Shown: positions 1 to 8,262 of the stretch, in pieces
Layout of the letters: each line of letters opens with the position of its first letter
Position numbering within the stretch: position 1 is the first letter of the stretch
Source of the DNA: Bradyrhizobium semiaridum
Lineage (GTDB): Bacteria; Pseudomonadota; Alphaproteobacteria; Rhizobiales; Xanthobacteraceae
Reading direction: 5' to 3'
Assembly: GCF_020329505.1 (NCBI RefSeq)
Contig: NZ_JAGKJJ010000007.1
Location: forward strand, 62,001-126,000
DNA length: 64,000 bases
The notes under the pieces: model-generated
Told to the model about the DNA's origin: nothing
The model's database searches: none
What the model saw: only the letters and a program-made list of their open reading frames with translations
Position numbers and translations under genes: made by a program

Positions 1-1132
1 GCGGATAGCCCTCCATCGCTGACGTGAAGGAGCGGCCCCAGGCGCCGGGATTGAGGAACGCCGCCATGAACGGCAGACCGAGCGACAGCGTCTCCATCTC
101 GTAGCCGCCGACGAAGCCGCGCTTCGGATCGTTCCTGGCCTCGTCGCGGATGATGCCGGCCATGGTGGTGCCGCGATACATGTGCACCGATTTCTCGAAC
201 GTCGCATAGACGCTGCCGGTCATGTGCCGCATGTAGTTGCGGCCGACCTGGCCGGACGAGTTGGCGAGCCCGTCCGGGAACATGCTGGAGGCGCTGTTGA
301 GCAACAGCCGCGGGCTCTCGATCGAGTTGCCGGCGACCGCGACCACGCGGGCCTTCTGGCGCTGCATCGCGCCTGACGCGTCGGCATAGACCACGCCGGT
401 GACCTTGCCGGATTGGTCATGCTCGATCTTGATCACCATGCTGCCGGGCCTCACCTCGAGATTGCCGGTGGCTTCGCCCTTCGGAATCTCGGTGTACAGC
501 GTCGACCATTTGGCGCCCGACTTGCAGCCCTGGAAGCAGAAGCCGATCTGCTGGCAGGAGCCGCGCCCGTCGCGCGGCTCGCTGTTGATCGCCATCCGCC
601 CGGTGTGCACCTCCTTATAGCCGAGCTTCCTGGCACCGGCTTCCATGACCTTGAAGTTGTTGTTGCCGGGCAGGCCGGGAATGCCGTTGGTGCGGGTGAC
701 GCCCATCTTGTCCTCGGCCTTGGCGTACCACGGCTCCATCTCGGCGAGCGTGATCGGCCAGTCGATCAGATTGGCGCCGGGGATGCCGCCATAGGCCGAC
801 TTGATCTTGAACTCGTGCTCGTCGAAGCGCAGCGAGGCGCCGGCCCAGTGCACCGTGGAGCCGCCGACTGCCTTGACGATCCATGCCGGAACGCTCGGGA
901 AGTCGTGGGCGACGCGCCAGCTTCCCGACGTGGTGCGCATGTCCGACCAGGCGAGCTGGCTGAAGCTGTCCCACTCATCGTTGATGAAGTCCTGGTTCTC
1001 GATGCGCGGGCCGGCTTCCAGGATCACGACCTTGACGCCCTTCTGCGCCAGCTCATTGCCGAGCGTTCCGCCGCCGGCGCCCGAGCCGACGATGACGACA
1101 ACGCCGCTGTCATTCAGATCGAATTTTGCCAT
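1..1132 (-). CDS. GMC-family FAD-dependent oxidoreductase, partial (C-terminus beyond window)
   Basis: Flavoprotein dehydrogenase of the glucose-methanol-choline type, expected to oxidise a sugar, sugar acid or alcohol in the periplasm and pass electrons to a cytochrome. The ATG at 1130-1132 follows a strong GGAGGAAACA ribosome site. The N-terminus carries the dinucleotide-binding loop GSGAGGGTLGNELAQKG (about residues 16-32) and LEAG; further on are KAVGGSTVHWAG and CFQGCKSGAKWST, both typical of the GMC/gluconate dehydrogenase large subunit. No signal peptide is visible, so it is probably co-exported with the Tat-bearing small subunit encoded immediately upstream (18 bases away). About 377 codons are present and the frame is still open at base 1; family members run to roughly 520-590 residues. 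Substrate cannot be told from sequence. Confidence 0.9.
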   Translation of the reverse strand, partial: MAKFDLNDSGVVVIVGSGAGGGTLGNELAQKGVKVVILEAGPRIENQDFINDEWDSFSQLAWSDMRTTSGSWRVAHDFPSVPAWIVKAVGGSTVHWAGASLRFDEHEFKIKSAYGGIPGANLIDWPITLAEMEPWYAKAEDKMGVTRTNGIPGLPGNNNFKVMEAGARKLGYKEVHTGRMAINSEPRDGRGSCQQIGFCFQGCKSGAKWSTLYTEIPKGEATGNLEVRPGSMVIKIEHDQSGKVTGVVYADASGAMQRQKARVVAVAGNSIESPRLLLNSASSMFPDGLANSSGQVGRNYMRHMTGSVYATFEKSVHMYRGTTMAGIIRDEARNDPKRGFVGGYEMETLSLGLPFMAAFLNPGAWGRSFTSAMEGYP

Positions 1133-1150
1133 TGTTTCCTCCCGATCCGT

Positions 1151-1699
1151 TCAGGCCTTCGGCAGCCAATCGATGTCGGCAAAGCCGCGCTTGATGTAGC
1201 CGCCGTGCTCGGCGGAGGAGCCCTCGTAGCCGAACCGCGGCCACACCTCTTTCTGATTGTAGAGCGAGACGACGAGGTCGCCGCGGATCTTCTGGAAGAA
1301 CGCGCTCGGCTCGATCTTCTGCAGCAGCGCGACGCGATCGTTCTCCCAGGCGACCTGGACGTAAGGCACTTTGTGGCGGTCGTTGGCCTCCTGGTCGAGC
1401 CGCGCGACGCCGTCGCTGATCAGCGCCTTGAGCGCCGGATCCTTCGCCGCCTTGTCGTCCCACGGCTTGACCGCGGTGATGTAGTAGCTGTCGCCGAGGA
1501 AATCGTGCGGATAGATGTCGCGCGCCATCTTGAGCAGCGTCTTCATCTGGGCGGGCGACAGCGTCTTCGCGTCGTCGGCCCATGCATCGGTGATGCCGAG
1601 CCCGGTCGAGGTCGCGATCGCGACCGCCGGTGCGGTTGCGGCCGCGCCTTTGAGAAACATGCGCCGGTCATATTTGCTGCGTCGATCGATTTCTCTCAT
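1151..1699 (-). CDS. Gluconate 2-dehydrogenase subunit 3 family protein, Tat-exported
   Basis: Small subunit that accompanies GMC-type membrane dehydrogenases; its known role is maturation or export of the flavoprotein partner. The 182-residue product starts at an ATG preceded by ACGGAGGAACCC. Residues 9-36 form a twin-arginine signal: a DRRMFLKGAA motif followed by an Ala-rich hydrophobic stretch and a likely cleavage near ADA. The mature part holds MKTLLKMARDIYPHDFLGD, the usual start of the Gluconate_2-dh3 domain. It lies between the VOC gene and the flavoprotein gene in one leftward cluster, which supports a three-part dehydrogenase (flavoprotein, small subunit, cytochrome c). Length is normal for the family. 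Confidence 0.88.
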   Translation of the reverse strand: MREIDRRSKYDRRMFLKGAAATAPAVAIATSTGLGITDAWADDAKTLSPAQMKTLLKMARDIYPHDFLGDSYYITAVKPWDDKAAKDPALKALISDGVARLDQEANDRHKVPYVQVAWENDRVALLQKIEPSAFFQKIRGDLVVSLYNQKEVWPRFGYEGSSAEHGGYIKRGFADIDWLPKA

Positions 1700-1730
1700 G
1701 GGTTCCTCCGTAGATTGTTTTGTCGTTGAA

Positions 1731-2126
1731 TTAGCCGAAGCGCCCGCCGCGCTGGATCACCTCGATCTTGTAGCCGTCGGGATCGGAGACGAAGAAGAAG
1801 CGTGCCAGCGTCTTGCCGTCATGTTTGAAGTCGCGCAGCGGCCCGGGCGACAGCTTCTCCTGTTCGAAGCGCGTGTGCTCGGAATCGACGTCGTCGACGA
1901 TGACGGCGAGATGGCCGTAGCCGTCGCCGAGCGTGTACGGCTGCTTGCGATCGAAATTGACCGTCAATTCGACCTCGAACGGCGAGGAGGGATGGCGCAG
2001 ATAGATCAGTGCGAAATCCGGAAATCTCAGATTGTCCGCGACCTCGAGGCCGAACGCGCGCTTGTAGAAGTCGAGCGCCCTGGCCTCGTCGAGCACGCGG
2101 ATCATCGAATGAACGGGTTTGGCCAT
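1731..2126 (-). CDS. VOC / glyoxalase I-like metalloprotein
   Basis: A 131-residue vicinal-oxygen-chelate protein close to lactoylglutathione lyase. Visible landmarks are HSMIRVLDEARALDFYKRAFG at the N-terminus (first beta-alpha unit; His near the start as a metal ligand), FEVELTVN (Glu ligand), YGHLAVIVDD (His ligand) and FFVSDPDGYKIEVIQR (Glu ligand), so all four metal ligands of glyoxalase I seem to be there. It may detoxify methylglyoxal or act on a sugar-derived product of the neighbouring dehydrogenase. The ATG directly follows the stop of the cytochrome c gene (TGAATG), so the two are probably translationally coupled. Placement inside a dehydrogenase cluster is unusual. Confidence 0.85.
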   Translation of the reverse strand: MAKPVHSMIRVLDEARALDFYKRAFGLEVADNLRFPDFALIYLRHPSSPFEVELTVNFDRKQPYTLGDGYGHLAVIVDDVDSEHTRFEQEKLSPGPLRDFKHDGKTLARFFFVSDPDGYKIEVIQRGGRFG

Positions 2127-2528
2127 TCAGTTCAGCTCCTTCAGATAGGCGATGATCAAGGCGCGGGTTTCCGGCCTGGCCTGCCGGTAGGCCATCACGG
2201 TGCCGGGGATGACCTCCTGCGGATTGTTCAGCCAGGCGTCGAGATGGGCGTCATCCCAGACGAAATCGGCCTTGGCGAACCCCGCGGAGTATTTGAAGCC
2301 GTCGGCCGCGCCGGCGTGGCGGCCGACGACCTTGTAGAGCGACGGTCCCTGCCGCACCGGATCCGATGTGTTGGTGGTGTGGCAGGTTGCGCATTGCTGC
2401 TTGAACAGCGTCGCGCCGTCGGGGAGCTTCGCGGCGGGCAGGGGCATCTGCGCAGCCACGACGTGCACGGCTGATATTGCGCCGCAAAATCCCAGCCCGA
2501 CCGTCCACCTCGCGCGCCGCATCGCCAT
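2127..2528 (-). CDS. Class I cytochrome c, periplasmic, monoheme
   Basis: Periplasmic electron carrier of 133 residues, likely electron acceptor for the GMC dehydrogenase encoded downstream. A signal peptide (arginines, then GLGFCGAISAVHVVAA) is followed by one CATCH haem-binding site in LFKQQCATCHTTN and a PGTVMAY segment whose Met is the expected distal haem ligand. The region YKVVGRHAGAADGFKYSAGF resembles small cytochromes of the c552/c550 type. The start at 2528 is chosen because GGGGA lies 7 bases upstream; an in-frame ATG at 2543 has no ribosome site. In better-known gluconate or sorbitol dehydrogenases the cytochrome subunit has three haems, so this single-haem version is different. 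Confidence 0.88.
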   Translation of the reverse strand: MAMRRARWTVGLGFCGAISAVHVVAAQMPLPAAKLPDGATLFKQQCATCHTTNTSDPVRQGPSLYKVVGRHAGAADGFKYSAGFAKADFVWDDAHLDAWLNNPQEVIPGTVMAYRQARPETRALIIAYLKELN

Positions 2529-2949
2529 GCTCGTTCCCCGCATCGGATGAAACTGTAGGGCGCGGCTATCCGGTGGTGGTAGTAGCCGGCTGTTTCACCG
2601 GAACAATGCGAAGCCGGCTTGTCGGCGCGGCGACGAGAAGATGGCGGCGGTGGATCGTGATGCGGCTGCGAGGCGATCGCTTCACGACTCATCTCCTTGT
2701 TCGAGCGTCGTCTTTTCGCGGAAGCGCGCTCTGCTACCGCGCGTCATCCGCGCGCGATCACGCCGCATATGTGAAGCGCATTTCCGCGAAATGGTCGCGA
2801 AAACCCTGCACGATCTCCACACCACGCAGCTTGCATGGCGTCCGCGCCGTTTGCGATGTCGTCAATTCGCGTGTGTGGCAGGTCGGGCGCTGCAGACGGC
2901 GCCAGCAACCGTCGAACTGTCCCACGCGAGCAAGATCCAGGAGCAATGG
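2529..2949. other. Intergenic region between divergent genes
   Basis: About 420 bases separate the leftward dehydrogenase cluster from the rightward small secreted-protein gene and should hold both promoters. I see no further convincing gene, tRNA or repeat here. Open frames running through it lack ribosome sites and recognisable protein character. Confidence 0.5.
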
Positions 2950-3240
2950 ATGAAATCAGCGAAGACTTTCGCGGCCGCGTTTGCCATGTCGGCACTGCTG
3001 GCCGGCCCGGTGCTGGCGCAGGGGATGTCGACCCAAAGCCAGACTCGCGGCGGCAGCACCATGCAAGGCGCGCCGTCGGGCGGAGCTGACGAGGAACTCA
3101 ATGCCCAGACTGGCGCGCCGGCCGAGCGGGGCGCTGCCACCGCCAAGAGCGGCGCCAAGGGCACCGTGGGCGCCGGTGGCAGCGGTACGCGCAGCAAGGC
3201 GACCGGTTCCGAAATGGCGCCTGGAACGAAGAAGTACTGA
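2950..3240 (+). CDS. Small secreted Gly/Ala/Thr-rich protein
   Basis: A 96-residue protein I do not recognise. The ATG at 2950 has AGGAG seven bases upstream. A clear signal peptide (MKSAKTFAAAFAMSALLAGP, cleavage about AQG) is followed by a low-complexity mature part rich in Gly, Ala, Ser and Thr (GGSTMQGAPSGG, KGTVGAGGSGTRSK) with no cysteine or predicted fold. It is probably an intrinsically disordered periplasmic protein. It stands alone between a divergent dehydrogenase cluster and a convergent arfB gene. Similar small disordered secreted proteins are common in Bradyrhizobium and have no assigned role. Function unknown. Confidence 0.7.
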   Translation: MKSAKTFAAAFAMSALLAGPVLAQGMSTQSQTRGGSTMQGAPSGGADEELNAQTGAPAERGAATAKSGAKGTVGAGGSGTRSKATGSEMAPGTKKY

Positions 3241-3294
3241 AGCCTGTCGGCCGGATGCAGCGCGCCCCGCATGCGCTGCATCCGCGCCGCGCCG

Positions 3295-3714
3295 TCAATC
3301 GTCGAAGCCGCTTCTGCCGCGCCCCGCCTTGACATCGCTGCGGCGCTTCTTGCCCTCGAGCCGGCGTTGCTTGGAACCGAGCGTCGGCCTGGTCGGCCGC
3401 CGCGGCTTCGGCCGCACCATCGCCTCGCGCAGAAGCTCGAGCAGCCGCTCGATCGCATCGGCGCGGTTGCGCTCCTGGGTGCGAAAGCGAAACGCCTGGA
3501 TCACGATCACGCCGTCCTTGGTCATGCGGCTGCCGACCAGCTGCGCCAGCCGCTGCGCGGCATCCGGCGGCAGCGCGATCTTGCGCGTGTCGAAGCGCAG
3601 CTGCGCCGCGGTCGAGACCTTGTTGACGTTCTGCCCGCCCGGCCCGGAAGCCCGGACAAAGACGATCTCGATGTCGTTCTCGTCGATTGCAAGATCGCGG
3701 GAAACCCGCAGCAT
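3295..3714 (-). CDS. arfB: Alternative ribosome-rescue factor ArfB (peptidyl-tRNA hydrolase domain)
   Basis: Releases nascent peptides from ribosomes stalled on non-stop mRNA. The 139-residue product has the release-factor-like GGQ motif in RASGPGGQNVNKVST (about residues 21-35) and ends in a long basic tail (RPKPRRPTRPTLGSKQRRLEGKKRRSDVKAGRGR), which in this family enters the empty mRNA channel. Both hallmarks and the length match ArfB/YaeJ/ICT1. The ATG at 3712-3714 fits family N-termini (start just before the first beta strand); upstream in-frame sequence runs into repeats. It stands alone, convergent with the small secreted-protein gene. Confidence 0.93.
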   Translation of the reverse strand: MLRVSRDLAIDENDIEIVFVRASGPGGQNVNKVSTAAQLRFDTRKIALPPDAAQRLAQLVGSRMTKDGVIVIQAFRFRTQERNRADAIERLLELLREAMVRPKPRRPTRPTLGSKQRRLEGKKRRSDVKAGRGRSGFDD

Positions 3715-3821
3715 GGCAGCACCAGGGAGGAGGAATCGGTCGGTGGCAATGTAGCGGGTTTGCGTGGCGGATGCTGCGTTGATGCAGCGTTGGGTTACGT
3801 CCGCGGCCGGTGTGCGCGGCT

Positions 3822-3989
3822 TACCCCTCTCCCCAACCCTCCCCCGCAAGGGGGGAGGGAGCCCGTCCGCTGGTACGTCCCTGACTCTTGCGCTTCGAGC
3901 CCTCGTGCTGAGAGAGCCGGGAGTCAATGTGAGGTGAGCACACGTCTCAGGCTCCCTCCCCCCTTGCGGGGGAGGGTGGGGAGAGGGGT
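3822..3989. repeat. Palindromic intergenic repeat: two inverted arms around an 86-base core
   Basis: Left arm about 3822-3862 and right arm about 3949-3989 are near-perfect inverted copies (ACCCCTCTCCCC...GGGAGGGAGCC), each containing its own short hairpin CCCCCGCAAGGGGG. The arms are the same kind of sequence as the outer parts of the repeats near 11.5, 13.9, 52.1 and 63.2 kb, so this is a variant of that family. It lies between arfB and the M16 gene, in non-coding DNA. Confidence 0.85.
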
Positions 3990-4046
3990 GGCCGCAGCGG
4001 TGGTGTGTAGAACACCCGGTCGCGGAGCACGTAATGTCGACGCGCG

Positions 4047-5237
4047 TCAGTTCGCCTTCAGCGGCGACGTCACCGGTTGCGCGGCGGCCTGCGGGCTGCG
4101 GCCGACGATCACGGTGAGCAGGCCGTCGCCCCACAGCTTCTTCGCGACCCGCCTGGCGTCGTCGAGCGTCACCGCGTCGACGATGGCGTTGCGCTTCTCG
4201 ATGTAGTCGATCGGCAGCCTGTCGAGCTGGTATTGCAGCATCGCCTGCGCCAGCTTGGAAGAGGTGTCGAGCGCCAGCATCTGCGAGCCCTTCAGATAGG
4301 ACTTCGCCTCATCGAGCTCCTGCTGGGTCGGGCCTTCGGTGGCGATGCGGCGGATCTCGCTGTCGATCGCATCGACGGTCTCGCCGGCGCGGTCGGCGCG
4401 GGTGCCGGTGTTGCCGATGAACAGCGCCGAGTGTTCCATCCAGACCAGCGCCTCGTAGATCGAATAGGCGAGGCCGCGCTTCTCGCGCACTTCCTTGTAG
4501 AGCCGCGACGACAGCCCGCCGCCGCCGAGGATGTGGTTGACGACATAGCCCGCCATGAAATCCGGATCGTGGCGGCGGATGCCGGGGCCGCCGAAGGTGA
4601 CGACGGTCTGCGGCACGTCGAGCGGGATGAAGGCGCGCTGCGGCGGCTTGGCCGCCACGACATCGGGCACCGGGGTCAGATCGGCCTTCGCCGGCAGGTC
4701 GCCGAAGGTCTTGTCGAGCAGCTTGCCGAGCGTGTCGGGATCGACGTCGCCGACCACGGCGACGCGCAGCGTATCCTTCGCGATGTTGCGGCGGACGTAG
4801 TCCTTGAGATCGGCGATCTCGATCTTGGGCACGCTGTCGAGCGTGCCGGTGGCGGCGCGGCCATAGGGCTTGAGCATGCGCAGCGAGCCGCGGAACTGGT
4901 CGCGGGTCGACTGGAAGCTGAGCTCGATGGCGCGGCGGTCCAGCCGCTCGTGATAGGATTTGGAATCGAGATCGCCGGAGCCCTCGTCGAGCAGGTCGGC
5001 GACCAGATTGCCGACGCCGGGCTTGCCGGGCGGGTCCTGGCTGGCGCCGCCGCCGAAGGCATATTCCATCGCGATCAGCGGCACGGTGGCGTCCTGTACG
5101 AACCAGGCCTCGATGCCGCCCGGCGAGACCAGCCGCTGGATCTTGGCCGCGGCCTGCGAGGGCGCGGACGACAGCGTCAGCAGCGCGGCGCAGGCGCCGC
5201 CGATCAGCGCCGCACGGCGGGTGAGGGAATAGATCAC
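4047..5237 (-). CDS. M16-family zinc peptidase-like protein lacking the HxxEH site (inactive partner)
   Basis: Second member of a tandem M16 pair; 396 residues with a signal peptide (TRRAALIGGACAALLTLSSAPSQA). It aligns with M16 peptidases (FGGGASQDPPGKPGVGNLVADLLDEGSG; GGGGLSSRLYKEVREKRGLAYSIYE), but where the zinc-binding HxxEH should be it has GVGNLVADLLDEG, so it should not bind zinc. The C-terminal RLYKEVREKRGLAY segment, which carries the R/Y substrate-binding residues, is intact. This matches heterodimeric M16 peptidases (as in mitochondrial processing peptidase) where one subunit is catalytic. The start is the GTG at 5235-5237, overlapping the upstream stop as GTGA; this places the signal peptide at the N-terminus. 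Probably periplasmic. Confidence 0.9.
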   Translation of the reverse strand: MIYSLTRRAALIGGACAALLTLSSAPSQAAAKIQRLVSPGGIEAWFVQDATVPLIAMEYAFGGGASQDPPGKPGVGNLVADLLDEGSGDLDSKSYHERLDRRAIELSFQSTRDQFRGSLRMLKPYGRAATGTLDSVPKIEIADLKDYVRRNIAKDTLRVAVVGDVDPDTLGKLLDKTFGDLPAKADLTPVPDVVAAKPPQRAFIPLDVPQTVVTFGGPGIRRHDPDFMAGYVVNHILGGGGLSSRLYKEVREKRGLAYSIYEALVWMEHSALFIGNTGTRADRAGETVDAIDSEIRRIATEGPTQQELDEAKSYLKGSQMLALDTSSKLAQAMLQYQLDRLPIDYIEKRNAIVDAVTLDDARRVAKKLWGDGLLTVIVGRSPQAAAQPVTSPLKAN

Positions 5238-6622
5238 GAGCGCTTCTCCTCGCGTTTCGGCGCAGTATCCTTGATCAGATAGCCGGTCACCGAGCGCTTC
5301 CCGTCGAGCCATGCGGCCGCGGCGGCACGGACCTGCTCGGCGGTGACGGCGCGGATGCGGTCCGGCCAGCTCCTGATGTCCTCGATGCTGAGCCCGGTGG
5401 TCAGCGCCCCGCCATACCAGCGCGCCAGCGTCGCCTGGTTGTCCTGGGCGTAGATCGCTTCCGCGATCAGCTGGGTCTTGACCCGTTCGAGGTCCTCGGC
5501 CTTGGCCGGGTTCTGCGCGAGGTCGGCGATCACCTTGTCGATGGCGTCCTCGATCTGCGCAAACTCGACGCCCGGCTTCGGCGTCACCGAGATCGAGAAT
5601 TGCGAGGGATCGAGTGCGGTGCCCTGGTAGCCGGCGCCGGCCGAGATCGCGAGGCCCTTATCGATCACCAGCGAGCGGTAGAGGTAGGAGTTGGCGCCGC
5701 CGCCCATCAGCTGCGCCAGCACGTCGAGCGCCTGGCTTTCGCCTGCGGCCGCCGTGGTGGCCGACGGCACGAGATAATAGCGGCGCAGGCTCGGCTGCTC
5801 GACGCGCGGGTCCGACAGCGTCACGCTGCGCGGCGCCGCCGGCGTCGGCTCCTGCGGCCGCACGCGCTTCTCGGGGATCGCGCGCTGCGCGGGGATCGGA
5901 GCGAAATTCTTCTCCACCAGCGGCCGGACGTCCTTCAGCTCGACATCGCCGGCGATGATCAGGATCGCGTTGTTCGGGGCGTAGAAGCGCTTGTAGAAGG
6001 CCAGCGCGTCCTCGCGGTCGAGCTTCTCGATCTCCTGATGCCAGCCGATCACCGGCCGGCCGTAGGGATGGTTGAGATAGAGCGCGGCCATGATCTGCTC
6101 GGTCAGCCGGGCGTCCGGATTGTTGGCGACGCGCATGTTGTACTCTTCGAGCACGACGTCGCGCTCGGGCAGTACGTTCTCGTCCTTGAGGATCAGGCCG
6201 GTCATGCGGTCGGCCTCGAACTCCATCATGGTCGGGAGTTGCTCGCGCGGCACGCGCTGGAAGTAGCCGGTATAGTCGACCGAGGTGAAGGCGTTCTCGT
6301 TGCCGCCGACCCGCAGCACGGTCTGCGAGAACTCGCCGGCCGGGTGCCTGGCGGTGCCCTTGAACATCAGGTGCTCGAGGAAGTGCGCCAGCCCGGACTT
6401 GCCGGGCGTCTCGTCGGCGGAGCCGACCTTGTACCAGATCATCTGGGTGACAACCGGCGTGCGGTGATCGGGGATCACTACGACCTGGAGGCCGTTATCG
6501 AGCGTGAAGCTGGCCGGGCGTTCCGAGGTGACGGTGGTCTGGGCGCGCAGGCCGGTGGTCGAGAATGCGACCGTAGACGCAAGGACGGCGAAGACAAAGG
6601 CTACCGATCGGCGTGAGGACAT
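5234..6622 (-). CDS. M16-family zinc peptidase, catalytic subunit
   Basis: Periplasmic zinc metallopeptidase of about 462 residues. After a signal peptide (SVAFVFAVLASTVAFSTTGLRAQ) comes the M16 core PGKSGLAHFLEHLMFKGTARHP with the zinc-binding HFLEH, the downstream Glu in GGNENAFTSVDYTGYF region, and ADRMTGL. The C-terminal half has GGGANSYLYRSLVIDKGLAIS with the substrate-binding residues. Three ATGs in a row (6628, 6625, 6622) follow AAGG; the third has the best spacing. It is translationally coupled to the inactive partner downstream, so the two products probably form one heteromeric peptidase. Substrate unknown. Confidence 0.92.
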   Translation of the reverse strand: MSSRRSVAFVFAVLASTVAFSTTGLRAQTTVTSERPASFTLDNGLQVVVIPDHRTPVVTQMIWYKVGSADETPGKSGLAHFLEHLMFKGTARHPAGEFSQTVLRVGGNENAFTSVDYTGYFQRVPREQLPTMMEFEADRMTGLILKDENVLPERDVVLEEYNMRVANNPDARLTEQIMAALYLNHPYGRPVIGWHQEIEKLDREDALAFYKRFYAPNNAILIIAGDVELKDVRPLVEKNFAPIPAQRAIPEKRVRPQEPTPAAPRSVTLSDPRVEQPSLRRYYLVPSATTAAAGESQALDVLAQLMGGGANSYLYRSLVIDKGLAISAGAGYQGTALDPSQFSISVTPKPGVEFAQIEDAIDKVIADLAQNPAKAEDLERVKTQLIAEAIYAQDNQATLARWYGGALTTGLSIEDIRSWPDRIRAVTAEQVRAAAAAWLDGKRSVTGYLIKDTAPKREEKRS

Positions 6623-6780
6623 CATCATCCTTGTTGCAGTCCGGCCCAGCCGACCGGGGTTGAGAGCGCGGCATCATACGCGGCGCCGATTGCGCCGGCC
6701 GTCACGAAACAGGGAGACCGGAGTTCTCCGGGATCACACGATTGCAAGGTCGAGCGGCCGCGGCCGAAACGCCGAAGCGA

Positions 6781-7512
6781 CTACTGCAACGGCTTGCCGG
6801 TCTGGATGTCGTATTGACCTTCCTGCCCGATCGGCTTCATCGGTCCGGTGCCGTAGGCGAAATTCGACGACGGCGTCTGGTAGCCGGGCGGCGGCTCGGT
6901 CAGGCTTTCGCGGGTCGGCTCACCCTTGAACGGCTTGGATTCGGTGTTGGTTCCCTTGAACATGCCCATCAGGCCGCCGGTATAGCCGAGCTGGCTCGGC
7001 GACAGCGAGGGATTGTTGGTTACGCCCGGTTCGACCGGATCCTTCCGGTCGCGGTCGGAGGCGGACTGCTGCATGCGGCCGGCCTCGATCTCGGCCCGGG
7101 TCAGCGGCACCGCCTGCTGCCACGGCTCCTTCTTGACCTCCTTCTTGCGGGCCTCGATCGCCGCCTTGCGCTTGGCGATATCGGGGTCCTTCGGCCAGTT
7201 CGGCGCATTGGCCTGGGTGGCCGATGCAGGCGCCGGCAGATCGAGTTTCGGTGGCACCACCAGCGGCGAGCGCTCGCGGTAATCGATGTCCTTGTTGGCC
7301 ATGCTCTTGGCGCCCAAGCCGGTCATCAGATTGTCGATGATCCGCTCCTCGAAGGTCATGCCATCGTCGCCGTCATCGTCGTCGCCGGCGCGCACCGGGC
7401 CGGCGGTCATGACAAGGCCGATCCCGGCCGCGACGAAGGCCAGGCGCACGCCGCGCAGCAGCGCCGTCCGGGATGTCTCGCTCAGGTCGTTGCGGGCCTT
7501 GGTGTTGCGCAT
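6781..7512 (-). CDS. Conserved secreted protein of unknown function
   Basis: A 243-residue protein with a signal peptide (LLRGVRLAFVAAGIGLVMTAGPVRA) followed by a stretch of Asp/Gly (GDDDDGDDG), then FEERIIDNLMTGLGAK and a long Pro/Lys/Glu-rich, probably flexible region (RKAAIEARKKEVKKEPWQQAVPLTRAEIEAGR). The ATG at 7512 is preferred because it puts the signal at the N-terminus. It lies just downstream of lspA and upstream of the M16 pair, all leftward. I considered an alphaproteobacterial outer-membrane lipoprotein family but there is no lipobox cysteine. Function unknown; envelope location likely. Confidence 0.78.
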   Translation of the reverse strand: MRNTKARNDLSETSRTALLRGVRLAFVAAGIGLVMTAGPVRAGDDDDGDDGMTFEERIIDNLMTGLGAKSMANKDIDYRERSPLVVPPKLDLPAPASATQANAPNWPKDPDIAKRKAAIEARKKEVKKEPWQQAVPLTRAEIEAGRMQQSASDRDRKDPVEPGVTNNPSLSPSQLGYTGGLMGMFKGTNTESKPFKGEPTRESLTEPPPGYQTPSSNFAYGTGPMKPIGQEGQYDIQTGKPLQ

Positions 7513-7615
7513 CGCGCCATTCCCATTTTCAAAATTCGGTAAGGCGTTCACTGGCTTAGGCACAGTTCCGCCACAGGCAGCCAGTCCACGGCCGATCGGC
7601 TCGTATCTGCCCGGA

Positions 7616-8113
7616 TCAGGGCGCTTTTGCGGCGGGTACCCCCAGCACGGAATCATACAATAGTGCTGCCACGCCAGCAACGATCGCCACATCGGCGAGG
7701 TTGAACACGTACCAATTGAAGGTCTTTCCGGCGATCTCGATGTGAAGCAGGGCAAAGTCGACCACGGCCCCGTAGGCGAAGCGGTCGATGCCGTTGCCGA
7801 CGGCGCCGCCGATGATCAGGCCGAGGGCGACCGTGGCCAGCCAGGTCCGCGACCGCGCCATCCAGATCGCCAGCGCGATCACCGCGGCCGCCTTGATCCC
7901 CATCAGCGCGATCTGGGCCGCCGGGCTCTCGCTCTGGAACCAGCCGAAGCTGATGCCGGGATTCCAGGCCAGCACCAGGTCGAGGAATGGCGTCACCCGT
8001 ACCGGCGCGTGGCGGGCGATTTCCAGTCCGTAGAGCAGCCAGAGCTTGGAGGCCTGATCGGCGATCAGGGTGATGACCGCCGCCAGCAATCCGGCGCGAA
8101 CGGGAGGGCTCAT
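7616..8113 (-). CDS. lspA: Lipoprotein signal peptidase (signal peptidase II)
   Basis: Inner-membrane aspartyl peptidase that cleaves the signal peptide of diacylglyceryl-modified prolipoproteins. The 165-residue product has four hydrophobic segments and both catalytic-Asp motifs: GGAVGNGIDRFAYGAVVDF and FNWYVFNLADVAIVAG. It also has WNPGISFGWF, the typical conserved periplasmic loop. It follows ileS on the same strand, the common ileS-lspA order. Its partner enzyme lgt lies at 44.3 kb in this window. Confidence 0.96.
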   Translation of the reverse strand: MSPPVRAGLLAAVITLIADQASKLWLLYGLEIARHAPVRVTPFLDLVLAWNPGISFGWFQSESPAAQIALMGIKAAAVIALAIWMARSRTWLATVALGLIIGGAVGNGIDRFAYGAVVDFALLHIEIAGKTFNWYVFNLADVAIVAGVAALLYDSVLGVPAAKAP

Positions 8114-8130
8114 TGCAGCCCCACCCTAGC

Positions 8131-8256
8131 CGTCGTCCCGGCGAAAGCCGGGACCCATACGCCGTGTCGAGTGTTGTTTGAATGACTCGGGGTCATCAAC
8201 CTTCGTCCATTCTAGGCAGCGGTGGTTATGGGTCCCGGCCTCCGCCGGGACGACAG
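8131..8256. repeat. Inverted repeat pair (GTCGTCCCGGC family) between lspA and ileS
   Basis: Left arm CGTCGTCCCGGCGAAAGCC at 8131 and right arm GGGTCCCGGCCTCCGCCGG ending near 8256 are inverted copies around a roughly 60-base core. The same arms occur near 36.66, 49.20 and 49.30 kb in this window, always between genes. Each arm is itself a short hairpin. Confidence 0.8.
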
Positions 8257-8262
8257 CGAATG

